Positions 1-7,925 of a DNA stretch of 45,763 nt are shown here, one piece after another. The notes beneath the pieces were generated by a model, which made no database searches, was not told where the DNA came from, and was given only the letters and a program-made list of their open reading frames with translations. The translations under genes and the position numbers were made by a program. This DNA comes from Sphingomonas beigongshangi. Lineage in GTDB: Bacteria; Pseudomonadota; Alphaproteobacteria; Sphingomonadales; Sphingomonadaceae. The stretch spans positions 1-45,763 of the forward strand of contig NZ_JADHDT010000013.1 in assembly GCF_016820445.1 (NCBI RefSeq). Direction: 5' to 3'. Each line of letters starts with the position of its first letter. Positions within the stretch are counted from its first letter, which is position 1.

Positions 1-78
1 CAAACGGGAATGTGCATCTGTGAAGTTAACGTTGCGGATGTCCGCGGCGCCACTATCGTGCTGGCCTGGCTTGCCTGA
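1..78 (+). CDS. 3' end of an unidentified gene
   Basis: Frame 1 is open from the first base of the window to a TGA at 76-78 and encodes about 25 residues ending in TIVLAWLA. It is probably the tail of a gene that begins outside the window, or across the junction if the molecule is circular. An internal ATG at position 10 exists but would give only a 22-residue peptide. Nothing in it identifies a family. Confidence 0.3.
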   Translation, partial: QTGMCICEVNVADVRGATIVLAWLA

Positions 79-94
79 TCGCTGAGCGTGGGTG

Positions 95-507
95 ATGACC
101 GATCCGTTTGCATCCCGGATGGCAGACCTTGATGCGCTTGTGAGGAACTGCGTCAATGCGGGAGTGTTCGGATCGGGCATTGTCCGCGACACCTCCAACA
201 GGACCGGGCGCGACTGGCCCTGGTGGAGCGTTCAGGTTGAACACACCAAGGTGGACGGGGCGGAGAGGCGTCGGAAAACGGCGGAGATCAGGCTCAATTC
301 GCCAGCGCCCGGTGTTCCGTCCGCATTCAAGGGCAATTGGATTGCCCGCATCTGGTGCGGAGAAAACAGCGATCGCTTCACTGCCCGTGGCGATCGGTGC
401 ATACCCTGGACGATGCCTTCGGCGGAGAATTCGAGCGGGTTGTCGCGGAACTGCTGCGCGAGGCAGACGATGCACTTGCCAAGGCCGATTGCCGGGATCG
501 TGGATGA
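95..507 (+). pseudogene. Unknown soluble protein gene broken by a frameshift
   Basis: From ATG 95 one frame reads like a genuine protein (MTDPFASRMADL, then DWPWWSVQVEH and GNWIARIWCGEN) up to about position 396. From there the protein-like reading moves to another frame (VHTLDDAFGGEFERVV, then LLREADDALAKAD) and stops at TGA 505-507. Adding one G in the CGGTGC run near 394-400 would join the two halves into one protein of about 137 residues. No family is recognised. The alternative is that the frame of the first half is simply read through to 544; the acidic, helical look of the second half argues for a real frameshift or a sequencing error. Confidence 0.5.
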
Positions 508-540
508 CCTGGCAGAGTGCCGCAGAAGGGATGTATTTCG

Positions 541-831
541 ATGAAAGCAGGGATGTGCGGTATCGCCGCGGCAACAGCGTTGTTTCTGGCGCTGCCCGCG
601 GCCGCGCAAGTGCAATATGATACCACGCAGCTCGATCAGCGAGCTGACGTCGAACGCAACCGCATCCTTTTGAACTCGACAGTGGGAAAGAAGCAGCGCG
701 CTGCCGCCAGTCGCGATAGCGTTGCTCAAAAGCAGGCCTGTGCCAGTCGCACGCGTTTTCGCCGCGAATATGGACCCGACAATCCCAAGCTGAAGCGTCT
801 AGAGACGCTCTGCAAACAGGCAGGCTATTGA
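541..831 (+). CDS. Small secreted or periplasmic protein
   Basis: A 96-residue protein with a clear Sec signal peptide: Met-Lys, a hydrophobic Ala/Leu core and an ALPAAAQ cleavage region near residue 20. The mature part is basic and helical, with two cysteines (in QKQACAS and ETLCKQ) that could form a disulfide. The start at 541 is preferred over the in-frame ATG at 517 because it places the signal peptide at the N-terminus and an AGAAGGGA-like ribosome site lies about ten bases upstream. It follows the frameshifted gene by 33 bases. No family is recognised, and the role is unknown. Confidence 0.7.
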   Translation: MKAGMCGIAAATALFLALPAAAQVQYDTTQLDQRADVERNRILLNSTVGKKQRAAASRDSVAQKQACASRTRFRREYGPDNPKLKRLETLCKQAGY

Positions 832-958
832 TGCCAGGCAAAGCGGATCAACACATACGTCAGAAAATCGTCGTCATGATGCGGCCGCGATCGATTACCG
901 TAAGGGATGCGATCCGCGCCGGCTCCTAAATCGGACAAGGATTTGCTGGAAAGCCCTA

Positions 959-1026
959 CTTTCCCGATTAGAAACGGCGGGCGAGACGGCCGGAGCCGTC
1001 TCGCTGGGGATCGAATATCGGGAAAG
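959..1026. repeat. Recombination-site-like repeat A with perfect hairpin
   Basis: The stretch begins TTTCCCGATTAGAAAC and ends TATCGGGAAAGG, and contains a perfect 10-bp inverted repeat (981-990 and 995-1004, 4-base loop). It resembles the repeat at 1445-1528 in order and wording, including a GCGAGAC block, and shares the TTCCCGATT / ATCGGGAAA motifs of the sites upstream of the two serine recombinases. The hairpin could also act as a weak terminator for the gene at 1050-1391, but no T-run follows it. Confidence 0.45.
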
Positions 1027-1049
1027 GCGACCTGACCAACGAGCAAGAC

Positions 1050-1391
1050 TTACCCGGCATTGCGGCGCAAAGTCTTCTCGATCAACCAAAAGTGCAGAAG
1101 CTGCACCGCGACAAGTGTGACACCGGTTCCGACCAGAACGGGGAATACAAGTGCCTCCTGCCCGGCTCGGGCAGGAACATTCAACGCCATGAGTACCTGA
1201 AAGCCAAGAACGCCGATTGACAAGATCGGTATGAAGGCAAGCGCGACAGATCGGGGCGCGGACCAGTTTACTGCCCCTGTGATCCCCCACTGCATGGGAA
1301 GTCGACTTTCATTACGAAAGCGTATGTTCGCGCGGTAAGCTAAGGCGGAAAGTATCACGACAAAGACTGCCGAAACGACCAGCATACCCAT
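1050..1391 (-). CDS. Small integral membrane protein, DUF1648-like
   Basis: A 113-residue protein with three predicted membrane helices: residues 3-19, about 45-68 and about 80-105. The stretch LPMQWGITGAVNWSAPR between the first two helices resembles the DUF1648 motif (P-x-H/Q-W-x-x-x-G-x-x-x-W-x) of SdpI-like immunity and membrane proteins. That family assignment is by eye. The gene sits alone between repeats A (959-1026) and B (1445-1528), so it may travel as a small cassette. No partner gene is adjacent. Confidence 0.65.
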   Translation of the reverse strand: MGMLVVSAVFVVILSALAYRANIRFRNESRLPMQWGITGAVNWSAPRSVALAFIPILSIGVLGFQVLMALNVPARAGQEALVFPVLVGTGVTLVAVQLLHFWLIEKTLRRNAG

Positions 1392-1444
1392 AGACCGGCT
1401 CCTTCACGGGTCGTCGTAGCATATTACCGACACAACGTCTCGCC

Positions 1445-1528
1445 TTCCCGATTGGGAACGGGCGGCGAGACAGCCGAGGCGTTCCCATTGGGATGGTTGA
1501 TCGGGAAAGAGAACCCGTTCCCGAAACT
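1445..1528. repeat. Recombination-site-like repeat B
   Basis: The stretch holds TTCCCGATTGGGAAC at 1445-1459, GTTCCCATTGGGAT at 1481-1494, GATCGGGAAAG at about 1500-1509 and GTTCCCGAAACT at 1517-1528. The 14-mer TCCCGATTGGGAAC recurs inverted at 44123-44136 in the site beside the right serine recombinase, and TTCCCGAAACT recurs at 21378-21388 beside the left one. No recombinase gene lies next to this copy, so it looks like an orphan site. Confidence 0.5.
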
Positions 1529-1555
1529 CACCCAAACACGCTGTTGTGGGAACGG

Positions 1556-1969
1556 CTAACGCAACGGCGCTTTGGCTTCGGGGCCTTCGAACCAGCGGTT
1601 TATATCGTCGGGCGATGTGACCGCCGCCTGGTTGAACACGAAACGTGCGTTCGGGTAAGCGGCGTGGAGTAGGTTCACCAGCCCCTCGAACAGCAGCGTG
1701 TTGTCGGCGACGAGCCGCACCCCCGCGCCGATCAGCAGGGCGTCGAACGGTCCCTGTTCCACGGCCCTGCCGACGACATCCTCGGGCGTATCGCCGTTCC
1801 TGATGAGGACGTTGACGACCTCGAAGCCCGCCTGGCGCAGCATGGCGACGTTGCCGTCGTTCGCCTGCCGCAGCTTGTCCTCAGTCAACCCCTCGAATCG
1901 CTTGAACTCGGGCGTATCGAAATCGACGCGCTCCGGATGAAGGCCGGTTTGCAGGACGCGAATGGTCAT
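1556..1969 (-). CDS. Conserved-looking protein of unknown function
   Basis: A 137-residue soluble protein without signal peptide or membrane segment. It has alternating strand and helix segments (MTIRVLQTGLHPE; AGFEVVNVLI; FDALLIGAGVRL; ARFVFNQAAV), suggesting a small Rossmann- or flavodoxin-like alpha/beta fold. I do not recognise a named family. It lies 41 bases downstream of the hydrolase C-terminal fragment on the same strand, so before the hydrolase was split it was probably the last gene of the tetR-monooxygenase-hydrolase unit. Confidence 0.65.
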   Translation of the reverse strand: MTIRVLQTGLHPERVDFDTPEFKRFEGLTEDKLRQANDGNVAMLRQAGFEVVNVLIRNGDTPEDVVGRAVEQGPFDALLIGAGVRLVADNTLLFEGLVNLLHAAYPNARFVFNQAAVTSPDDINRWFEGPEAKAPLR

Positions 1970-2010
1970 GGCGGTTCTCTCCCGATGCTGGCGGTACGGA
2001 AAGCGCTAGC

Positions 2011-2943
2011 TTAGGCCAGTCCGACCGGCGGCTCGTCGGACCAGAGCTGGTCGACGCCGAGCGGCGCGCCATGCTGGTGGACGCGGGCTTCGCCCCAAGG
2101 CTCTGAGTGCATCTGCCCCAGCGTATCGACGACGTTGTAGGTCGACTCCAGCGGCTTGCCCGCGGCGCGGTCGGCGAGCCAGTCGGCGATCAGCGGGAAG
2201 AACGGCGTGCCGAGCTGCGATGAGCGCGAGCCGCCCATGCCGTGCTCCTCGCCAGCATACATCACCAGCGTCTTGGGCCCCGGGACGTTGTTCAGATGCT
2301 CGATCGTGCAGGCCGCATCGGTCAGCGAGTCGTCCTCGCCCGACATGACGAAACACGGCATCTTGAGCTCGCGGCTGATCCGGAACACGTCCATCCGGTC
2401 CATGATCCGCTCCAGCGCCTCCTCGTCGGCGGAGCCCGTCATGTACATGAAGCGCTGCCGGAACGTGGGCGCCGCCATCTGGAAGATCGCCCAGTTGCGC
2501 GGCTGGAAGTTGGTGTACATCACCGCCAGTGCCGCGAAGCGCGGCTCCGCCGCCGCCATCTGCGTCGCCCAGAAACTACCGAACGACAGGCCCCACATCA
2601 TGATCCGCTCGGGGTCCACCTCCGGCCGAGCCGCCGCGGCGTCGAACGCGCTCGTGCCCAGCGCGCCCTGACGGTCGGGATCGTACCAGATGCCGCGGGT
2701 GAGGCACGTGCCCTGGCCGGGGCCGTCGAGCATCAGAATCGCAAAGCCGCGGCGCAGGAAGCGGTCGGCCGAGCCGCCGATCTGCAACTCCTTGAACGCG
2801 TCCATGCCGCTGACCATGACGAGGCAGGGCAGCTTAGTGCCCTCGGCATAGCCGGGGGGCAGGTGGAACCAGCCGGGCACGGTGGTATCGCCGAACCGCA
2901 CCTCGACCGCCTCGACCCGGTGGTCGGCGTGCGGAATGTAAGC
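2011..2943 (-). pseudogene. C-terminal fragment of a split FrsA-like alpha/beta hydrolase
   Basis: About 310 codons of a serine hydrolase: the fragment opens YIPHADHRVEAVEV, then GWFHLPPGY, the oxyanion region PCLVMVSGMD, the nucleophile elbow GLSFGSFWA (Ser in G-x-S-x-G), the acid region MSGEDDS and the His region AGEEHGM. The frame remains open upstream of the GTG at 2901 and family-like sequence continues to about 2943, so the N-terminal lid region is missing. That missing part lies at 18476-18865 on the same strand and ends KKTECYQ, where the sequence here resumes with YIPHAD. The two pieces would make a protein of about 440 residues, close to the family length. The GTG at 2899-2901 could still express the catalytic part, but probably not a functional enzyme. 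Confidence 0.8.
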
Positions 2944-3515
2944 CGCCGCCGTCGCCGCTGCCCGACGGCTTTCCGGCCATCGCGGTCGGGACGGGGCCTC
3001 TGTCGTCGCGCGGGACCATGACCGATCTGTTCGTCGCCGTGCTGGCGGCTGCGCGCGAGACGGTGACGATCACCACGCCCTATTTCGCCCCCGATCCGCC
3101 GCTGATCGGCGCAATCGTGGCGGCGGCGCGGCGGGGGGTCGCGCTGCGTATCATCTTCCCCCGCCGCAACGACAACCGCATCGTCGGCGCGATCAGCCGA
3201 GCCTATTACCCGGTGCTGGCGAAGGCCGGCGTGCGCATCTTCGAATATCGCGGCGGCCTGCTCCACGCCAAGACGCTGATCGCCGACGGATCGCTCGGGC
3301 TGGTCGGTTCCGCCAACATGGACCGCCGCAGCCTCGACCTCAATTTCGAGAACAACATCCTGTTCGATTCAACCGACCTCGCCGAACGGGTCGCCGCGCA
3401 TCAGCGCGCGTGGCTCGCGGATGCGATCGAGATCGACCACGGCGGCATCGCGGCGCGTTCGCTGCCGCGACGGTTCGTCGATAATCTGCTGACGATGATC
3501 GCGGCGGTGTTCTGA
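2944..3515 (+). pseudogene. C-terminal half of a cardiolipin synthase-like phospholipase D
   Basis: The frame holds the second half of a cardiolipin synthase-type protein. It includes TITTPYFAPD, RIIFPRRNDN, EYRGGLLHAKT and the second HKD motif (H-A-K-x4-D-x6-G-S-x-N), followed by RRSLDLNFEN. Family-like sequence (DGFPAIAVGTGP) is already readable upstream of the ATG at 3018, back to about 2950, where it stops at the same point at which the hydrolase breaks off on the other strand. The N-terminal membrane helices and first HKD motif expected in a protein of about 480 residues are absent and not found elsewhere in the window. One HKD motif alone would need dimerisation for activity, so I call it a remnant. 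Confidence 0.75.
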
Positions 3516-3542
3516 CGTGGCGGGTGCAAGAGAGACCGGTCG

Positions 3543-3968
3543 ATGGTGAACGTAACGGCGATCGTCGCGGCGCTGGTGGGATCGCTGGCGGGCGGCGTGG
3601 GGCATTACCTGCTCGCCCGGCGCTCGTCGCGTCAAACGCGGCGCGCGATGATGACCGGCCTGGTCGCCGAGGTCGCCGTGCTTCGCCATCTGCTCGACCT
3701 GCAGTTCGGCAAGGCCGGCACAGCGGACGGCCCCATCGCGATCTTTCCGCTCACCTATCACGGCGAACTGGCGGCGGTTTACGACGCGCTGAGCGCGCAT
3801 CTGGGCAGTCTCGACGAACAGGATGCCGAGCGGATCGTGCGCTTTCACACGCTGTGCAAGACCATCATCGGGATGGCGGACACGACAGGTGCGCCGCCCG
3901 TCGCGCCAGCACTGATCGCCGAAACCCTGACGCTAGGCGAGGCGATCGTCGCCGACCATCGCGGTTAG
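3543..3968 (+). CDS. Membrane-anchored protein of unknown function
   Basis: A 141-residue protein with one N-terminal membrane helix (residues 5-24, ending HYLLARR) followed by a basic stretch and a cytoplasmic helical domain. The context suggests an accessory gene once downstream of the intact phospholipase D gene, 27 bases away. Its TAG stop overlaps the TAA stop of the convergent Dyp peroxidase gene by two bases. No family is recognised. Confidence 0.65.
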   Translation: MVNVTAIVAALVGSLAGGVGHYLLARRSSRQTRRAMMTGLVAEVAVLRHLLDLQFGKAGTADGPIAIFPLTYHGELAAVYDALSAHLGSLDEQDAERIVRFHTLCKTIIGMADTTGAPPVAPALIAETLTLGEAIVADHRG

Positions 3969-4930
3969 CCGCCGCACAGCCCGGTGAGGACACGCCGCGA
4001 CGGCGCGAAGAATGTCGTCCCCGTCTTCGGCGTGGAAAAGTCCAGCAGCCGGTCATGGCGGCCGGGCGGATCGCCGACGAACATCCGCTCGAGCATCTTC
4101 TCGATCACCCAAAGGCGTCGCGAATAGCCGATGAAATAGGTGCCGAACTCGCCGCGCGCGGGATCGCCGTACGGCATGTTGTCGCGCAGGATGTCGTGCT
4201 CGGTGCCATCCTCATCGACGATCGTGCTGAGGGTCTTGTGCGATTTCTGCGCGTCCGCGCCGGCATCGGGGAGCTCGACGTTATCGACCTTGGTCCGGCC
4301 GATGATCTCTTCCTGTGCGCTTGCTCCCGCCGCGTTCCAGCCCGTCATGTCGTGCAGGTATTTCTGCACCACGACATAGCTGCCGCCGGCGAAATCCGGG
4401 TCTTCCTCGCCTACCAGCGCGGCGGCCGGAATGTCGTGACCGGCGGGATTGGCGGTGCCATCGACGAAACCGAGCAGGTCGCGTGCGTCGAAATAGCGGA
4501 ACCCGGACACAGCATCCACGACCCGCACCGCCTCACCGAGCGCCGCCAGCAGCAGCCGTTCGAACTCGAAACACAGATCGACCCGCTCAGCGCGGATATG
4601 GAACAACAGATCGCCCGGCGTGGCGGGAGCCTGATGCTTGGCGCCCACGATCGGTTTGAACGGATGCAGCTCCGCCGGCATCTGTGCGGTCTTCGCAAGT
4701 CGCCTCCAGATGTCATGGCCCACGCCGACCACGCACGACAACCGGCCGGCCAGATCGCGAAAGCCCACCGTCTTGATGAGGTCGTCGACCGTCGCCAGCG
4801 TCTCGCGCACGTGCGCCAGCGCCCGATCGTCCGGCTCGACCGCCACCACGAGGAACACTGCCGCCTGCGACAGCGGCGCCTCGACGCTCTGCGCGTCGAT
4901 CGGCACACGCTCCCAGGTCTGTCCGGTCAT
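3965..4930 (-). CDS. Dyp-type peroxidase, YfeX-like
   Basis: A 321-residue haem peroxidase of the dye-decolorizing family, which uses H2O2 to oxidise dyes, phenols or porphyrinogens. Visible landmarks are the distal-side G-x-x-D-G motif (GFVDG, Asp157), a likely proximal haem ligand His231 in SHKTL, and the NMPYGDP and GTYFIGYSR blocks near the C-terminus. No signal peptide or Tat motif is present, so it is cytoplasmic. The start at 4930 (MTGQTWERV) is chosen over the longer frame from 4978 because the extra 16 residues are not family-like. It is in the same orientation as the aldehyde dehydrogenase upstream, separated by a hydrolase remnant. The substrate is unknown. Confidence 0.88.
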   Translation of the reverse strand: MTGQTWERVPIDAQSVEAPLSQAAVFLVVAVEPDDRALAHVRETLATVDDLIKTVGFRDLAGRLSCVVGVGHDIWRRLAKTAQMPAELHPFKPIVGAKHQAPATPGDLLFHIRAERVDLCFEFERLLLAALGEAVRVVDAVSGFRYFDARDLLGFVDGTANPAGHDIPAAALVGEEDPDFAGGSYVVVQKYLHDMTGWNAAGASAQEEIIGRTKVDNVELPDAGADAQKSHKTLSTIVDEDGTEHDILRDNMPYGDPARGEFGTYFIGYSRRLWVIEKMLERMFVGDPPGRHDRLLDFSTPKTGTTFFAPSRRVLTGLCGG

Positions 4931-4955
4931 CGTTCGTCCATTCGTCGCTTGTGTG

Positions 4956-5144
4956 TCAGGACAAGGCGCTGGCGGCATCGTCGATCAGGCCCGTCACCGC
5001 GTCGCGCCGAAAGGCCAGCGAAGCATGGCTCGCGTCGAGGCGGATGGTCTTGCGCGCGTCCATCCGGCCCGACATTTCCGGGTTGGCCCAAGGCGCCGCT
5101 TCGCCCCGGAAGCCGTGAGCGGGAACGATTGCCGGTTTCGCCAT
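4956..5144 (-). pseudogene. Internally deleted alpha/beta hydrolase remnant
   Basis: A 62-codon open frame begins MAKPAIVPAHGFRG, the typical start of small alpha/beta hydrolases (first strand plus HG oxyanion turn). It then jumps directly to a typical C-terminal end, DARKTIRLDASHASLAF, containing the catalytic-His region, and finishes VTGLIDDAA. The central part with the nucleophile Ser and acid is missing, about 180 residues judging by usual family length. The frame is kept, so it could still be translated, but it cannot be an active hydrolase. It lies between the peroxidase and aldehyde dehydrogenase genes. Confidence 0.6.
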
Positions 5145-5258
5145 GTGACGTCTCCCGAATATGCCGCGCGTGCGCCATTGCCTTGAGGGCCGGTATCGAT
5201 CCCGCCATGCGCGTTGGCAAGAGATGCGCCGGCGCGGAAGGGGTCGCAAGCGTTCGAG

Positions 5259-6728
5259 CTATTCCCCGAACGGATAGCGCGGTGCCTGCGTTCCTTCGAT
5301 CGTGATCCACTGGATCTCGGTCAGTTCCTCCAGCCCGACCATCGCACCCGATCGACCGTAGCCGCTGTCCTTCACGCCGCCGAACGGCGCCTGCGCTTCG
5401 TCGTCGAGCGTCACCGCGTTGATGTGCGCCATGCCGGTGTCGAGCCGCTTCGCCATGTCGAGTGCCAACGTCACGTCGCGGCTGAAGATCGCGCCGGTCA
5501 GGCCGTAATCGTTGTCGTTGGCGACGCGCAGCGCCTCCTCCGCGCTATCGACCGTGACGATCGAGGCGAACGGACCGAACGATTCCTCGCGGAAGACGCG
5601 CATGTCCGCGGTCACGCCGGCCAGCACGGTGGCGGCGAAGCAGCGGCCCTGCACGGTGCCGCCGGCGAGCAGCCCGGCACCCTTGGCCACCGCGTCGTCG
5701 ACCAGCCCGGTCAGGTGCCCGACCGACGCATCGTTGATGACGGGGCCGAGGATGGTGTCGCTCGCGCGCGGGTCGCCGACCTTGAGCTTCTTTGCCGCGG
5801 CCGCCAGCCGGCGGGTGAACTCCTCGGCGATGGGACGCTCGACGATGATCCGCTCGGTCGACATGCAGCCCTGGCCCGAATTGGCGAACGAGCCGAACAC
5901 CGCGGCATTGACCGCGCGATCGAGGTCGGCGTCCTTCAGGACGATGAACGGCGCCTTGCCGCCCAGTTCCAGCACCACCCGCTTCAGATATTTCGCCGCT
6001 TTCTCCGCGATGATCTTGCCGACCCTGGTCGATCCCGTGAAGTGGATGCGCCGCACGGCCGGGTGCGCGATCAGCGCATCGACGATCGCCGGCCCGTCCT
6101 TGGGCGCGTTGGTGATGAAATTGACGACGCCGGCCGGGAAGCCCGCATCCTCGAAGCACTGGGCGACCAGGCCGTGGGTGCGCGGGGTCTGCTCCGACGC
6201 CTTGATGACGACGGTGTTGCCGAGGATCAGTGCGGCGGGGACCGAGGCGGCCATCAGGAGAACCGGCGCGTTCCACGGCACGATGCTGACCACGACGCCG
6301 GCCGGCTTGCGGATCGCGACGCTGGTGCGGTTCGTATTTTCCGACGGGATCACCTCGCCGGTCAGCCCCTCATAGGCGGCGCCGGCGGCGTAGCGCAGCT
6401 TCTCCTCCATGATCCGGGCATTGTATTCGCCCCAGGCGGCCGGGCCGCCCATCTCGGCGGTGACGGCGGCGCTGATCTCGTCCTTGCGCGCTTCCAGCGC
6501 GTCGGCGGCGGCGAGCAGATAGGCGCGGCGCCGGCTGGGCGGCAGCGCGGCCCAGCCGGCGAACGCCTTGTGCGCGGCGTCGGCGGCGCGATCGACATCC
6601 GCGACGGTCGCGGCGGCGGCACGGGTCGCCGGTTCGCCCGAATAGGGGTCAAGCGATTCATAGGTCGCGCCGTCCGACGCCGGCGTCCATGCGCCAGCGA
6701 TCAGCAGCTGTTGGTGGTTGATGGCCAT
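5259..6728 (-). CDS. NAD(P)-dependent aldehyde dehydrogenase
   Basis: A 489-residue member of the aldehyde dehydrogenase superfamily, oxidising an aldehyde to the acid. Visible are the PWNAP motif (Asn153), TGSTRVG of the cofactor fold, the general base Glu254 in LELGGK, the catalytic Cys288 in NSGQGC, and EESFGP and PFGGVKDSG near the C-terminus. The overall pattern resembles salicylaldehyde or vanillin dehydrogenases, but the substrate cannot be read from sequence. The start at 6728 (MAINHQQLL) is chosen over the longer open frame because a GGAAGGA ribosome site lies just upstream. The LysR gene upstream on the same strand (6869-7774) is a plausible regulator. Confidence 0.92.
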   Translation of the reverse strand: MAINHQQLLIAGAWTPASDGATYESLDPYSGEPATRAAAATVADVDRAADAAHKAFAGWAALPPSRRRAYLLAAADALEARKDEISAAVTAEMGGPAAWGEYNARIMEEKLRYAAGAAYEGLTGEVIPSENTNRTSVAIRKPAGVVVSIVPWNAPVLLMAASVPAALILGNTVVIKASEQTPRTHGLVAQCFEDAGFPAGVVNFITNAPKDGPAIVDALIAHPAVRRIHFTGSTRVGKIIAEKAAKYLKRVVLELGGKAPFIVLKDADLDRAVNAAVFGSFANSGQGCMSTERIIVERPIAEEFTRRLAAAAKKLKVGDPRASDTILGPVINDASVGHLTGLVDDAVAKGAGLLAGGTVQGRCFAATVLAGVTADMRVFREESFGPFASIVTVDSAEEALRVANDNDYGLTGAIFSRDVTLALDMAKRLDTGMAHINAVTLDDEAQAPFGGVKDSGYGRSGAMVGLEELTEIQWITIEGTQAPRYPFGE

Positions 6729-6868
6729 GAAACCGTTTCCTTCCGTCTGGCGGACGCCGTCGATCGAACCGATCGGATCCTGCCGTGACGAAGGAAATAC
6801 TGTTCCCCGCCTTCGCGATAAACCGGCGGACGAAAAACGCACTGTTATTGATGCCAGAAACAATCCGG

Positions 6869-7774
6869 TCAGAGGTAGGGCTGCATCGTGGTTTCGACCC
6901 AGACCAGAAACGCGCGCATCTTGGCCGACAGATTGCGGCGGTGGGCCACCACGAACCAGACCGGCAACGGTTCCGGCGGATAGGCAGACAGGATTTCGAC
7001 CATCTCGCCACTGTCGAAGAGCGGCTGCATCGCTGCGAGACCCGCCTGGATCAGCCCGATGCCCGCCAGCCCGGCGGCATGATACGTCTGGACATTGTTG
7101 ACGCTGACGTCACCCGGCAGGCCGAGGGTCGCATAGCCGTCGCCGTCGGGATATTCCCAACCGAAGCTCCTCGTCCCCAGAGCTGGTGCATAATGCACGA
7201 TCCGATGGCCCTGACGGACGAGATCGTCCGGCGTCAGGGGTGTGCCATATCGCGCGAGATAGGCGGGACTGGCGGCGTTCACCATGCGCAGCGCGCCGAG
7301 CGGCCGTGCGATCAGATTGTCGTCGCCGATCGTCCCGACCCGCAACACGCCATCGAACCCTTCCTGCACGATATCGACGCGCCGATCGGTGCTGGATATT
7401 TCAAGTTCCAGTCCGGGATGGGCGGCGAGCAGCGCCGGCAGCGCCGGGATCAGCATCGCGCGGGCCAGTTCGGTCGGCACATCGACGCGCAACCGGCCGC
7501 GCACCGTGCCGCCGTGCTGCGTGAACATGGCGTCCAGACCTTCCGCCTCGGCGAGCAATTCCATGGCACGCGCATGGAAAGCGCGACCGTCGTCGGTCAG
7601 ATGAACCGCACGCGTGGTGCGATGGAGCAACCGGACGCCGACCGTCGCTTCCAGGTCACGCACCGCGGTGGACACACGCCCCTTGTGCATTCCGAGGCTT
7701 TCGGCGGCCCTGGTGAAGCTCGCCATATCGGCGACGCGGGCGAAGATGATGAGCGGGGTCAGATCGCGCATCAC
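6869..7774 (-). CDS. LysR-family transcriptional regulator
   Basis: A 301-residue LysR-type regulator: an N-terminal winged helix-turn-helix (residues 5-64, with FTRAAESLGMHKGRVS and RLLHRTTR) and a periplasmic-binding-like effector domain from about residue 90. The pattern (VRGRLRVDVP, DGVLRVG) matches the CrgA/DsdC-like branch. A second Met immediately follows the first and either can be the start. The gene is divergent from another LysR gene with a 151-base gap that must hold both promoters. It lies 140 bases upstream of the aldehyde dehydrogenase and may control it. The effector is unknown. Confidence 0.88.
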   Translation of the reverse strand: MMRDLTPLIIFARVADMASFTRAAESLGMHKGRVSTAVRDLEATVGVRLLHRTTRAVHLTDDGRAFHARAMELLAEAEGLDAMFTQHGGTVRGRLRVDVPTELARAMLIPALPALLAAHPGLELEISSTDRRVDIVQEGFDGVLRVGTIGDDNLIARPLGALRMVNAASPAYLARYGTPLTPDDLVRQGHRIVHYAPALGTRSFGWEYPDGDGYATLGLPGDVSVNNVQTYHAAGLAGIGLIQAGLAAMQPLFDSGEMVEILSAYPPEPLPVWFVVAHRRNLSAKMRAFLVWVETTMQPYL

Positions 7775-7925
7775 GCCAGTCTAAGGCAATCCCGCGGCGT
7801 GGCCATGTTCCGATCATCCCGGGCACCGGCCTGGGGCGCGGCGTTGCACGGCGACGACGCTTCGGGGCGCCGGCCACGGTGTCGACCTGTTGCGCGACGA
7901 GACGGGGCCGGCGTAGAATCCGTCC

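Noticed and set aside
981..1004. Rho-independent terminator for the gene at 1050-1391
   Set aside because: The hairpin is perfect, but no T-run follows on either strand and it sits inside a repeat shared with 1445-1528.
3524..5305. 593-codon plus-strand open frame
   Set aside because: It runs antisense through the Dyp peroxidase gene. The Arg/His/Asp-rich translation is typical of antisense frames in high-GC DNA.
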